Below are positions 8,826-17,212 of a stretch of DNA of 64,000 nucleotides, one piece after another (the stretch's first letter is position 1; each line of letters starts with the position of its first letter). Source of the stretch: Pantoea cypripedii (GTDB lineage Bacteria; Pseudomonadota; Gammaproteobacteria; Enterobacterales; Enterobacteriaceae); the NCBI RefSeq assembly GCF_002095535.1, contig NZ_MLJI01000002.1:1139752-1203751 (forward strand), read 5' to 3'. A program made the position numbers and the translations under genes. Below the pieces are notes generated by a model, which was not told the DNA's origin, did not search any database, and saw nothing but the letters and a program-made list of their open reading frames with translations.

Positions 8826-9595
8826 CATTTACGGCCGTACCCGCGCAACACACACCGGTTTCACTCCCGGTATCCATCGACTATCCGGCTGCGCTGGCGC
8901 TGCGCCAGATGGCTCTGGTGCATGATGAGCTGCCGAAATACCTGCTTGCACCGGAGGTGAGCGCCCTGCTCCACTATGTCCCGGATCTGCACCGCAGGAT
9001 GCTGCTGGCCACACTCTGGAATACCGGCGCCCGCATCAACGAAGCGCTGGCCCTGACGCGGGGGGATTTTTCACTGGCGCCGCCGTACCCGTTCGTGCAG
9101 CTGGCCACGCTGAAACAGCGCGCGGAAAAAGCCGCCAGAACGGCCGGCCGTGCGCCGGCCGGCAGTCAGGCGCACCGTCTGGTTCCGCTGTCCGACAGCC
9201 AGTACGTCAGCCAGCTGGAGATGATGGTGGCCACCCTGAAAATTCCGCTGGAAAGGAAAAACAGACGCACCGGCAGGACGGAAAAGGCCCGTCTGTGGGA
9301 GATCACCGACCGGACGGCACGGACGTGGATCAATGAAGCCGTGGTCGCCGCTGCGGCCGATGGCGTCAGGTTCTCGGTGCCGGTGACGCCGCACACCTTC
9401 CGCCACTCCTATGCCATGCACATGCTGTACGCCGGGATTCCGCTCAAGGTACTGCAGAGCCTGATGGGGCATAAAAGTATCAGCTCGACAGAAGTGTACA
9501 CGAAGGTGTTTGCGCTCGATGTCGCCGCGCGGCACCGGGTACAGTTCCAGATGCCCGGCGCGGAGGCCGTGGCCCTGCTGAAAGGTCACTTATAG
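8822..9595 (+). CDS. resD: ResD-like site-specific tyrosine recombinase
   Basis: A 257-residue tyrosine recombinase. The catalytic residues are visible: the first Arg in NTGARINEALALTRG, H-x-x-R in PHTFRHSYAMHML, His in SLMGHKSISS and the nucleophile Tyr in STEVYTKV. The sequence closely resembles the resolvase D of the F plasmid, which resolves plasmid multimers at rfsF and so supports stable inheritance. Its place near the partition genes fits that role. I did not locate an rfsF-like site. The ATG at 8822 overlaps the preceding gene. Confidence 0.9.
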   Translation: MTFTAVPAQHTPVSLPVSIDYPAALALRQMALVHDELPKYLLAPEVSALLHYVPDLHRRMLLATLWNTGARINEALALTRGDFSLAPPYPFVQLATLKQRAEKAARTAGRAPAGSQAHRLVPLSDSQYVSQLEMMVATLKIPLERKNRRTGRTEKARLWEITDRTARTWINEAVVAAAADGVRFSVPVTPHTFRHSYAMHMLYAGIPLKVLQSLMGHKSISSTEVYTKVFALDVAARHRVQFQMPGAEAVALLKGHL

Positions 9596-9863
9596 TGTCT
9601 GTAGTTGGCCGAACATTATTCGATTACATATGGACATAATTACCTGAACGTTCAGGCTGGCGTGGTTTTTAGCTGTAATGACTCTGTTTGAGCTGAAAGT
9701 GGTTCAGATTGGTCATGGTATGGCGATATTTGGTCCCATATTTCTGAAAACTGGTTCAAGTGGCATAATAATCAGAAAGTTCACTATGAAGGATAGTTTG
9801 AAGCAAAAAGTTGGAATGTGCGGGCGAACATCCTGCTCGCCAGATTTATTTTATGCGGGGTTC

Positions 9864-10121
9864 TTACCTGGCCCACTCACGCGGAATACAGAAGTGAAAA
9901 TCAGGAAACTCTTCATAAATAGCGTTCTGTAGCATTCTTACCCGTTCTGACAGTCTGCGTGAATCAGACATATGCCGCCACTCGCCCTCGATCGAATTTT
10001 TGTCAGCATCAGGGAAATTCAACGTGATATAGACTTTACCATCACGAAAAATGGCACCATTTGTAAATGTACCTAAACCCTCATTAACTACATTATTTAT
10101 CTGATTTTCATCAAGTTTCAT
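9864..10121 (-). CDS. 85-residue hypothetical protein, copy 1 of a duplicated pair
   Basis: A small protein starting MKLDENQINNVVNEGLGTF and ending FHFCIPREWAR. It is about three quarters identical to the protein at 15027-15284, and the DNA downstream of both (around 9820-9863 and 14975-15026) is also similar. GAGAGG lies before the ATG at 10121; the longer frame back to 10241 has no such site. Family unknown. The two copies bracket the partition and SOS genes. Confidence 0.7.
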   Translation of the reverse strand: MKLDENQINNVVNEGLGTFTNGAIFRDGKVYITLNFPDADKNSIEGEWRHMSDSRRLSERVRMLQNAIYEEFPDFHFCIPREWAR

Positions 10122-10448
10122 AATCTTGCATCCTCTCATTTGACTAGACATCTGATCATACCAGTGACCAGTATTTACTGAAACTGAGAATGAAAAAACG
10201 ATTGTTGGTATCTGACAATTCATCACTACCAGTTGCTGCACGGGGATTAACAGTCCCCGTGTTTATTCAAGTCACCACTTCTTTCTGATGCCATCCACAC
10301 AGTAGCTGTTTGTGAAATTCCTGCGGTGTATTCAATCACCTCAATAGCCATGTACACAGCTCCATCAACTTATACCGCTACAGCGTGGCAACAAAACTGA
10401 CCGTAGATGGTTGTTGCTATCGCGCCTCTCTGTATTTTTTACGCACAA

Positions 10449-10526
10449 CTTTGCAATTTTACATTCACTTTGCAATTTTGGTGTTGCTTTGCATTATTTT
10501 TCAAGATTTAATGTTTTTATGCAAAG
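10449..10526 (+). promoter_or_regulatory. SopA-binding boxes in the sopAB promoter
   Basis: Three direct copies of CTTTGC (10449-10454, 10468-10473, 10487-10492) spaced 19 bases apart and one inverted copy, GCAAAG (10521-10526), precede sopA. In F plasmid, SopA represses its own promoter by binding CTTTGC repeats. The arrangement here strongly suggests the same autoregulation. Confidence 0.8.
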
Positions 10527-10543
10527 TTAACTATTTGGGGTGA

Positions 10544-11713
10544 ATGATGGGATTGATGGACACGCTTGACCAATGCATTAAGGCCGGACATGAAATGACC
10601 AGAGCTATAGCCATAGCTCAGTTCAATGATGATAGTCCGGAAGCGCGAAGGATTACCCGTCGATGGAGAGTAGGAGAAGCGGCAGATTTAATTGGTGTCT
10701 CGTCTCAGGCAATAAGAGACGCTGAAAAGGCAGGCCGTCTTCCACATCCGGATATGGAAACAAGAGGACGAGTAGAGCAACGCGCTGGCTATACGATCGA
10801 ACAAATCAATCATATGCGGGATGTTTTTGGTACCCGCTTACGACGCCCTAAGGATGCTTTACCGCCGGTCGTTGGTGTCGCTGCTCATAAAGGTGGGGTA
10901 TATAAAACGTCAGTATCTGTGCATCTGGCTCAGGACCTCGCTTTAAAAGGATTGCGGGTACTACTTGTAGAAGGAAACGACCCCCAGGGGACGGCGTCGA
11001 TGTATCATGGATGGGTACCTGACCTGCATATCCATGCGCAAGACACACTTCTTCCTTTTTATCTGGGTGAAAAAGACGACGCCAGCTATGCGATAAAACC
11101 GACTTGCTGGCCTGGACTTGACATTATTCCGTCTTGTCTTGCTCTGCACCGCATTGAAACAGAGTTGATGGGTAAATTCGATGAAGGAAAATTACCAACA
11201 GAGCCGCATTTGATGTTGCGTCTGGCTATTGAGACTGTGGCCCATGATTACGATGTCATTATCATCGACAGTGCACCAAATCTCGGTATTGGCACCATCA
11301 ACGTTGTATGTGCTGCTGATGTTCTGATCGTCCCGACTCCAGCAGAGTTGTTCGATTATACGTCTGCCCTGCAATTTTTTGACATGCTGCGCGATCTGAT
11401 GAAAAACGTTGATCTTCAGGGTTTTGAACCTGATGTCAGAATTCTGCTTACCAAGTACAGTAACAATAATGGATCACAGTCACCCTGGATGGAAGAGCAG
11501 ATCCGCGATGCTTGGGGAAGTATGGTTCTCAAAAATGTTGTACGTGAGACCGATGAAGTCGGTAAAGGGCAAATACGCATGAGAACTGTATTTGAGCAAG
11601 CGATTGATCAGCGCTCTTCAACAGGAGCATGGAGAAATGCCCTTTCAATATGGGACGCAGTATGTAATGAAATTTTTGACCGTCTCATAAAACCTCGCTG
11701 GGAGATTAAGTAA
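10544..11713 (+). CDS. sopA: Plasmid partition ATPase SopA (ParA, type Ia)
   Basis: A 389-residue protein very close to F plasmid SopA. The N-terminal helix-turn-helix region ([20 protein letters not shown]) binds the operator. The ATPase core shows the deviant Walker [19 protein letters not shown], a Walker A' region ([13 protein letters not shown]) and Walker B ([14 protein letters not shown]). SopA forms dynamic ATP-dependent structures on the nucleoid that move SopB-bound plasmids apart. The start can be ATG 10544 or 10547. The gene overlaps sopB by one base (TAATG), so the two are translated together. Confidence 0.97.
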   Translation: MMGLMDTLDQCIKAGHEMTRAIAIAQFNDDSPEARRITRRWRVGEAADLIGVSSQAIRDAEKAGRLPHPDMETRGRVEQRAGYTIEQINHMRDVFGTRLRRPKDALPPVVGVAAHKGGVYKTSVSVHLAQDLALKGLRVLLVEGNDPQGTASMYHGWVPDLHIHAQDTLLPFYLGEKDDASYAIKPTCWPGLDIIPSCLALHRIETELMGKFDEGKLPTEPHLMLRLAIETVAHDYDVIIIDSAPNLGIGTINVVCAADVLIVPTPAELFDYTSALQFFDMLRDLMKNVDLQGFEPDVRILLTKYSNNNGSQSPWMEEQIRDAWGSMVLKNVVRETDEVGKGQIRMRTVFEQAIDQRSSTGAWRNALSIWDAVCNEIFDRLIKPRWEIK

Positions 11714-12687
11714 TGAAACGGGCTCCAGTCATTCCCAAAACTTCTGTCAAAACGACCGCAAATGTTTCCGAACAGGCTACCACTGGACCCGCAGCACCGA
11801 TGGTTGACTCGTTAATTACACGGGTCGGTGCTATGACCAGAGGAAATTCTATTAGTCTTCCAGTATGTGGGCGCGATGTTAAATTTATCCTTGAATGTAT
11901 TTCAGGTGATAAAGTTGCGGAGCTTTCTAAAGTATGGGGCGGCAATGAGCGTGATCAGGAACTTCTTACAGAAGAAGCGCTCGATGATTTAATACCCTCC
12001 TTTTTGCTTTCTGGTCAGCAGACACCAGCGTTTGGTCGGAAAGTCTCAGGCCATATTGAAGTTGCCGATGGTAGCCGTCGTAGAATGGCTGCAATCCTGA
12101 CATCCAGCGACTACCGTGTGCTTGTAGGTGATCTGGATGACGAGCAAATGATGGCACTTTCCCGGCTCGGAAATGACTATCGCCCTACCAGTGCATTTGA
12201 GAGAGGCAAACGCTACATATCTCGTCTCGAAAATGAGTTTTCTGGAAATATTTCTGCTCTATCAGATGCAGAAACTATCTCACGTAAGATTATTACTCGT
12301 TGCATTAATACAGCAAAATTACCTAAATCCCTGATGTCTATTTTTGCTCATCCAGGTGAACTCTCGGCAAGGGCGGGAGATAGTTTATATAAATCATTTT
12401 CTGATAAAGAGCAGTTGTTACAGGAGTCGATTGAAAATTTGCGCGCCAGAAAAAAAATGGGGGCAATCTTCGAATCTGAAGAGATTATTGAGTTCTTAAT
12501 GTCGGTTTTGAAAGATAAGTCGAATACTCAATCTCCACAGACTTCGCGCCATCAATATGCTCCTGGAGCTACCGCTTTATATAAAGGACAGAAAATTATA
12601 TTGAATCTCGACAAAGATAAACTCCCCGCTAAGTTGATTCAGAAAATTGAGGAGATTTTAAAAGGGTTGGAAAAGAATGGCGAATAA
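11713..12687 (+). CDS. sopB: Centromere-binding partition protein SopB (ParB)
   Basis: A 324-residue ParB-family protein like F SopB. A ParB N-terminal nucleotide-binding motif is visible ([12 protein letters not shown]), then the helix-turn-helix region ([17 protein letters not shown]) and a C-terminal dimerisation part. SopB binds the sopC repeats just downstream and stimulates SopA. Length agrees with the F protein (323 residues). It is expressed from the sopA promoter through the overlapping start. Confidence 0.96.
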   Translation: MKRAPVIPKTSVKTTANVSEQATTGPAAPMVDSLITRVGAMTRGNSISLPVCGRDVKFILECISGDKVAELSKVWGGNERDQELLTEEALDDLIPSFLLSGQQTPAFGRKVSGHIEVADGSRRRMAAILTSSDYRVLVGDLDDEQMMALSRLGNDYRPTSAFERGKRYISRLENEFSGNISALSDAETISRKIITRCINTAKLPKSLMSIFAHPGELSARAGDSLYKSFSDKEQLLQESIENLRARKKMGAIFESEEIIEFLMSVLKDKSNTQSPQTSRHQYAPGATALYKGQKIILNLDKDKLPAKLIQKIEEILKGLEKNGE

Positions 12688-12700
12688 AGGGTTCCTCTAC

Positions 12701-12903
12701 TGGAACCATGGTCCCATCTGCCACCTGATATCAAAATAAGGAGTGGTGGGACCGTGGTCCCACCTGCTAACCAGATACCAAAATCGTACGTGCTGGGACC
12801 GTGGTCCCACCTGTCAACCTGATACCAAAATCGTACGTGCTGGGACCGTGGTCCCACCTGCCAACCTGATACCAAAATCGTATATGCTGGGACCATGGTC
12901 CCA
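12701..12903 (+). repeat. sopC-type centromere, five 47-bp repeats
   Basis: Five copies of the palindrome TGGGACCRTGGTCCCA lie at 12701, 12747, 12794, 12841 and 12888, so the spacing is 46-47 bases. Copy 1 has one mismatch (TGGAACC). The DNA between them is also repeated (CCAACCTGATACCAAAATCG). In F, sopC has twelve 43-bp repeats with the same SopB-binding inverted repeat, so this centromere is shorter in copy number and longer in period. Confidence 0.93.
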
Positions 12904-12941
12904 CAGGCCAACCTGACTACAAATCACATAAGCACAGCAAG

Positions 12942-14222
12942 TCAGTATACGCGGGCTACAGGAATATCAGTCCAGCGGGTTGTATAGGCCGGCGATAACA
13001 TATTCCGCTTCATCTGCCACCCCGTGTTCATACCCTGCCCCGCAAACCCGATGTTACCCAGCCCGGACTGGTTGATGCCATCAATTGCTCTCATCAGTTT
13101 TGCACTGTCCGGCCGTGGGCGCTCCTCGCTGAACAAACTCAGCTGACTGATGCCATGCGGGATAAAGTCATCCAGCATGATCCCAGCCTTCATGTAGCGG
13201 TGTCCCTCTTTCCAGATACGGTCCAGCGAGCGCATGGCCACTGCGATGATGTCCCGGGTATCCTGTGTGGCCAGCGCCAGTTTTTCGCCGGCGCTGTTTC
13301 CGTAGAAGATTTCATTCACCGCGTGGGGGAAGTGCGGATGAACACGCTGACGTGCCGGCAGAACTGCCGTTCACCACGTAGTTTCTCTGCCGCCCGGGTG
13401 GCATACTGGCACAGTGCCTGCTGCATGGACGTCTTCGTGGTGATGCGTTCCCCGAAGGAACGGCTGCAGACTATCTGCTGCTTTGATGGCGGTAATTCTT
13501 CCAGCGGAATGCAGGACTCACCATTCAGTTCGCGTACCGTTCTCTCGAGGACAACTGAAAAGTTTTTGCGGACAAACGACGGATGAGTGCGCGCCAGCTG
13601 CAGGGCCGTTTCGATACCCATCGTGTTCAGCTTTTTCCCGATACGGCGCCCGACGCCCCAGATCTCCTCCACTGGCTGACGGGCAAGCAGGGCTTCCGTT
13701 CTTTTCGGATTGCCCGGTGTCAGCGCCAGTACGCCCCGGAACTGTGGCCACTCTTTCGATGCCCATTGGGCACTTTTAGCAAGCGTTTTGGTTGGCCCCA
13801 TGCCCACTCCGATCGTCAGACCAGTCGTGTTCAGTACATGTTCACGCAGGCGCTGGCCGAAGTGCTCAAAATCCTCACAGCCGTCAATGCCGGTCAGGTC
13901 CAGGAACATCTCGTCAATGCTGTACTGCTCCACTTTCGGCGTCATTTCTTCCAGGGCGGTCATCACTCTCACGGAGATCGAATGATACAGCCCGTAATTT
14001 GAACTGAAGGCGTACACTTTCTCAGGAAAATCAGTGTGTTTCATCTGGAACCACGGGACTCCCATTCGTATGGCCGATTTTTTTTGCGGCTGCGCTGCGG
14101 GCAATAACGCAGGAATCGTTGTTACTGAGCACTACTACAGGTTTACCCCGGAGGTCGGGACGAAAAAGAGCCTCGCAGCTGGCATAGAAGGAGTTAACGT
14201 CTGCCAAACCAAACATGGGCAT
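12942..14222 (-). pseudogene. umuC: UmuC-like translesion polymerase subunit, two frameshifts
   Basis: Read right to left, the coding sequence begins at 14222 (MPMFGLADVNSFYASCEALF), shifts frame near 14065-14075 beside a run of eight T, continues from IRMGVPWFQMKHTDFPEKVY to about 13328, shifts again at a C run (top strand GGGGG near 13324-13328), and ends at 12942. All Y-family landmarks are present: the DVNSFYASCE metal site, QYSIDEMFLDLTG and the thumb/little-finger region. With both shifts corrected the protein would be about 424 residues, normal for UmuC, MucB, ImpB or SamB. Both shifts sit at or beside homopolymers, so sequencing error is a real alternative to gene decay. Confidence 0.88.
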
Positions 14223-14224
14223 GG

Positions 14225-14650
14225 TTACCTCCTGCGTGCACGCGTGCTGTTGAAAAACCAGGTGACGACGCCGAACAACTGCAGCGACTCCGGATAAATG
14301 GTCGCATAGTCCGGATTCATCGGCAGCAAGGCGAGGCGAGGCTGCAGTTGCAGGCGTTTGACCGTGAATTCACCGTTCACCTCGGCGATGACGATGTCGC
14401 CGTGCGAGGCCTCTTCGGCCCGGTCTACAATCATGATATCCCCATCAAACAGGCCCAGATCCTGCATGCTGCTGCCGCTGGCCCGCACGAAAAAAGTGGC
14501 GGCCGGGTGACGAATACAAAGCTCATTGAGATCCAGTTCGCTCTCAATATAGTCCTGGGCCGGGCTGGGAAAACCGGCAGGACAAAGATCGCTGAACAGT
14601 GGAATGGCAGATAACTTAGGGCTGGATGCCGGGGTAAGAATTTTTAACAT
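14225..14650 (-). CDS. umuD: UmuD-like SOS mutagenesis protein
   Basis: A 141-residue LexA-like self-cleaving protein. The cleavage site is Ala25-Gly26 ([11 protein letters not shown]). The catalytic serine is Ser61 in ASGSSMQD and the lysine is Lys98 in FTVKRL. RecA filaments trigger its cleavage, after which two shortened copies join UmuC to form polymerase V. The stop lies three bases before the umuC start, as in umuDC, mucAB, impAB and samAB operons. A LexA box lies just upstream. Confidence 0.92.
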   Translation of the reverse strand: MLKILTPASSPKLSAIPLFSDLCPAGFPSPAQDYIESELDLNELCIRHPAATFFVRASGSSMQDLGLFDGDIMIVDRAEEASHGDIVIAEVNGEFTVKRLQLQPRLALLPMNPDYATIYPESLQLFGVVTWFFNSTRARRR

Positions 14651-15026
14651 GTAGACCTCAATAATGCTGTATATGCAAACAGTATTATTTCTTGGTTTTC
14701 ACATGTTTCAAGCCCAATCTTTGCTTCGCTCTCTAATGAGTTGAAAAACCGCCATAAATAATTCGGAGTTAGTAACCGCAGGTAGTGGACTTTTTTTCCG
14801 GGGAGCGGGAAGGGGAGTCGGTGACGGCTGTGGTGCGGGCACAAGATATGATGTGCCGGTCAGCTGCGGTCGATACCAGATGTTGATTATCCACAGAAAC
14901 GGGGGATAACAATGTGGGTAAGGGGCAGAATTATCTGAGTATCTAACGGGAAGGGTAATATGCAGGATAGAAGCAGGTTTGTACGGGCGAACGTCCTGCT
15001 CGCCGGATTTACTTTATGAGGTGCCA
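14651..15026. other. Intergenic region with a DnaA-box match
   Basis: About 375 bases between umuD and the next gene. Apart from the LexA box, the only clear site is TTATCCACA at 14887-14895, a perfect DnaA box. No iterons or initiator gene adjoin it, so it may be a relic of an origin or a coincidence. The last 50 bases are shared with the region after the gene at 9864. Confidence 0.5.
14667..14682 (-). promoter_or_regulatory. LexA box (SOS operator) of umuDC
   Basis: CTGTATATGCAAACAG matches the LexA consensus CTGT-N8-ACAG exactly in its arms. It sits 17 bases upstream of the umuD start codon, the usual position for tight SOS repression. Confidence 0.88.
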
Positions 15027-15284
15027 CTACCTGGCCCATTCGCGCGGAATACAGAAGTGAAAATCGGAAAACTCTTCATAAATAATGTTCTGTAGCATCT
15101 TCACCCGTTCGAACAGAGTGCGTGAATCAGACATATGCCGCCACTCGCCCTCGATAGACTCTTTTTCACCATCCGGGAAATTCAGCGTGATATAAACTTT
15201 ACTATCACGAAAAATCACACCGTTTGTAAATACACTCAAACTGTCACTGACCAATTGCTGTATCTCATTTTCATTAAGTTTCAT
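15027..15284 (-). CDS. 85-residue hypothetical protein, copy 2 of a duplicated pair
   Basis: The protein begins MKLNENEIQQLVSDSLSVF and ends FHFCIPREWAR. It shares length, ends and most of its middle (FRDSKVYITLNFPDG, IEGEWRHMSDSR) with the gene at 9864-10121. AGGAG lies at proper distance before the ATG at 15284. The family is unknown to me; its presence twice on one plasmid suggests either a duplication of a useful gene or the two ends of a moved segment. Confidence 0.7.
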   Translation of the reverse strand: MKLNENEIQQLVSDSLSVFTNGVIFRDSKVYITLNFPDGEKESIEGEWRHMSDSRTLFERVKMLQNIIYEEFSDFHFCIPREWAR

Positions 15285-15638
15285 ACCATTACAGCCTCTC
15301 CTTTACTGGATATCTGATCATACCAGCGACTTGGTCTGGCTGAAAAGGATGTCGCTTCGCTCCGCTGATTTGTTATCTGAGACTTTCCCCGGATGCAATA
15401 ACCAGAATTCTGTCGGTCTCCTTATTCACTGTGCCGTGAGCTAACTTTAGCCGGGCCGCATCGTGTTCAAGGGAAGCGATGCCGTTCAGTCACCCGTTCG
15501 CACACGTTGTGGCGCATTCAGCCCACAACGTGCTTGCGCTGCGGCTTCCTGTCACGCCCTTGTCCCCTCCGCTTTTCGCCCGTCTGCGTTTTGCTCACGG
15601 CACAACACCGTGCCGCATCTGTGAATGAGGAGACGCTC
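15285..15638 (+). promoter_or_regulatory. Non-coding leading-region block, possible single-strand promoter
   Basis: This 350-base block holds no gene. Its second half contains an inverted repeat (CACGTTGTGG near 15511 and CCACAACGTG near 15530) and the words CCCGTTCGCAC and CTTGCGCTGCGGC, followed by TC, a short gap and ACGCCC. The same words recur in the same order at about 17708-17765, again directly before a leading-region gene. In F, structured single-strand promoters (Frpo/ssi) precede leading-region genes; a similar role here is inference. Confidence 0.4.
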
Positions 15639-16196
15639 ATGCCGAACTGGTGTGCAAACCGGTTATATTTCCGCGGTCAGTCTGACCGTATTGATGATAT
15701 TCGCCGTCTGCTGGAAGGACAGATAGTCCCCTGGTATCGCCGCGCACAGAGGGAAGGGATCCAGTTATTTCTGGCGGGATGCGCCGGTATTTTACAACCC
15801 CCGGAGACCGTAGCGTTTTCACTGTACCCGTCTCTTACGGCCAGCGGCAGCGGCATTATGTCCCCGGAAGGAATGGCTTATGCCCGCTGGCTCAGAATGT
15901 TACAGGACGGTGTAATGCTGGATATGGATAACAGCCAGCTGTTGCATGAACTTTGGCTGGCCTGCGGTATTCAGGAACGTCGATGGCAGACCCTGACAGA
16001 GGCGCAAAAAACAGTGATTGAAGCGCTGTACCGGCAGAAGATCCATGACTGGGGATCGCTCTTGCGACGGAAGAGTATGGCTGAGTGGTGGGACGGCCTG
16101 TGTGATGGTGGGGATGAGGAAAGGACTGAGGAACTGGATATGCTGCTGATCCTTCCAACCCGGCTGGACGTAGAAATCAATGGCCTAGCTAGCTAG
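15639..16196 (+). pseudogene. yubB: YubB-like leading-region protein, truncated
   Basis: The 185 visible residues begin MPNWCANRLYFRGQSDRIDD and match the N-terminal part of the YubB/DUF1281 proteins carried in the leading regions of F-like plasmids, which are about 300 residues long from memory. The reading frame ends with Leu-Ala-Ser-stop encoded by the CTAGCTAGCTAG 12-mer, directly after the conserved PTRLDVEINGL. GAGGAGA precedes the ATG at 15639. The truncation is therefore at the probable contig join and may be artificial. The function of YubB is not known. Confidence 0.8.
16185..16196. other. Six-frame stop 12-mer, probable contig linker (copy 3)
   Basis: Third exact copy of CTAGCTAGCTAG. 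Left of it yubB is cut in mid-domain; right of it lies the apparent tail of another gene. This is the strongest case that the 12-mer marks an artificial join. Confidence 0.82.
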
Positions 16197-16268
16197 CGGC
16201 CCATGCCATTCCGTCTGTGGCCGCAGTTTATGCAGTGCGTACATACCCTGATGGAGGCAAAAGCATGA
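16197..16268 (+). pseudogene. C-terminal remnant of a truncated gene
   Basis: Directly after the 12-mer one frame reads RPMPFRLWPQFMQCVHTLME, then AKA and stop. Its TGA overlaps the ATG of the next gene (ATGA at 16265), a typical operon junction, which suggests a real gene end whose beginning is missing. Too short to identify. Confidence 0.4.
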
Positions 16269-16831
16269 GTACGGGAATCCTTCAGAATGCAGCATCAGCG
16301 CTGACGCCGGTCACCCAGGCCGATATCACCCGCGTGATGCGTGAATACTGCTTTATCCGCCTCGATAACGGCGATGAGGCGTTTTTTCATAACGGCCACT
16401 GGCTGGACGGCGCTGACGCCGCCAGCGGCGAACCTTCTGTTCTTGGCCTGGCACAGCGTGCGGCGCGGGCAGGGGGAAAATTCCTGCACTGCATGGAGCT
16501 GCCGGTGCCGGAGGGGGAGTGGTGCTGGAGCGACGTCGCGGAGCAGCTGGCGCGCAGCGCCGTCACGCTGAGCGTGCGCATGGAGCCTGTCGTCACCGGC
16601 TGTGAAACACGGCAGGGCCGGGGCGTGCACTTCTGTAGTGACCCGCTGCTGAGCGGCATCAACAGCAACCTGTGGTTTCCGGTGCGCCCGGATGAGGACT
16701 GGTTTACGGGGATTGAGCAGATTCTGGTGATGAACGGCGTGGCGGAGAACGTGGTCAGCCTGACGCCATTGCAGGACAGCCCGTCATATACCGACTGGAA
16801 AGTTATCTGTAACCGGAAAATTATCGCCTGA
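16265..16831 (+). CDS. Conserved leading-region hypothetical protein
   Basis: A 188-residue acidic protein starting MSTGILQNAASALTPVTQAD. GATGGAGG lies before the ATG, and the start overlaps the stop of the truncated upstream frame. No motif points to a function. Position in the leading region suggests a role early after entry into the recipient, but this is only context. Confidence 0.65.
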   Translation: MSTGILQNAASALTPVTQADITRVMREYCFIRLDNGDEAFFHNGHWLDGADAASGEPSVLGLAQRAARAGGKFLHCMELPVPEGEWCWSDVAEQLARSAVTLSVRMEPVVTGCETRQGRGVHFCSDPLLSGINSNLWFPVRPDEDWFTGIEQILVMNGVAENVVSLTPLQDSPSYTDWKVICNRKIIA

Positions 16832-16840
16832 CAGAAAAAA

Positions 16841-16861
16841 GGCAGGGGGTGTGCCCCTGCC
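16841..16861 (+). terminator. GC-rich hairpin after the gene at 16265
   Basis: GGCAGGGG and CCCCTGCC form an eight-base stem with a five-base loop, ten bases after the stop codon. No T run follows, so termination is plausible but not certain. Confidence 0.5.
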
Positions 16862-16921
16862 TGATTCCGTTACCAGTCCGGTAAAACCGGCAACATTACC
16901 TGAACCTCGGAGAAGCCGTCC

Positions 16922-17212
16922 ATGTCTTCATCAGTAACTGTAGCAGCTGCCTGTTATCCTGCTTATCACGAACTCTGTTTTGCGGACCTGGTCACCCTGG
17001 CCGGGGAGGAGGGCGGGATGCTGCCCTTCGATGCTGATAACGCAGACCGCGTCAGCGCCGCCGCTGCGGCGCGGGTTGCCTTTGCAGAACGGACCGGTCC
17101 GGACCATGACGGTGAACCGGCCGACACCGCCGGGATGGCATTTGATGGTCTGCTGGCGACTGCCCGGATGTATCACGAAGCAGAGACGGAAAACGGAGAA
17201 GAAGGGCGGTAA
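16922..17212 (+). CDS. Small acidic hypothetical protein
   Basis: A 96-residue protein starting MSSSVTVAAACYPAYHELCF, rich in Ala, Asp and Glu. CCTCGGAG lies before the ATG. I recognise no domain. Small acidic proteins are common in F-type leading regions and some act as inhibitors of host systems, but nothing specific is visible here. Confidence 0.55.
   Translation: MSSSVTVAAACYPAYHELCFADLVTLAGEEGGMLPFDADNADRVSAAAAARVAFAERTGPDHDGEPADTAGMAFDGLLATARMYHEAETENGEEGR

Noticed and set aside
9678..9932. 84-codon plus-strand frame after resD
   Set aside because: It runs into the opposed 85-residue gene, and the start context is poor.
12701..12903. CRISPR-like array
   Set aside because: Regular 47-base spacing with a palindrome recalls CRISPR, but the spacer parts are also repeated, only five units exist, and it follows sopB directly.
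12639..12911. Minus-strand open frame of 90 codons over the sopC repeats
   Set aside because: It is a by-product of repeats whose period keeps one frame open; the repeated Trp/Gly/Pro protein makes no sense and the DNA is a clear SopB-binding centromere.
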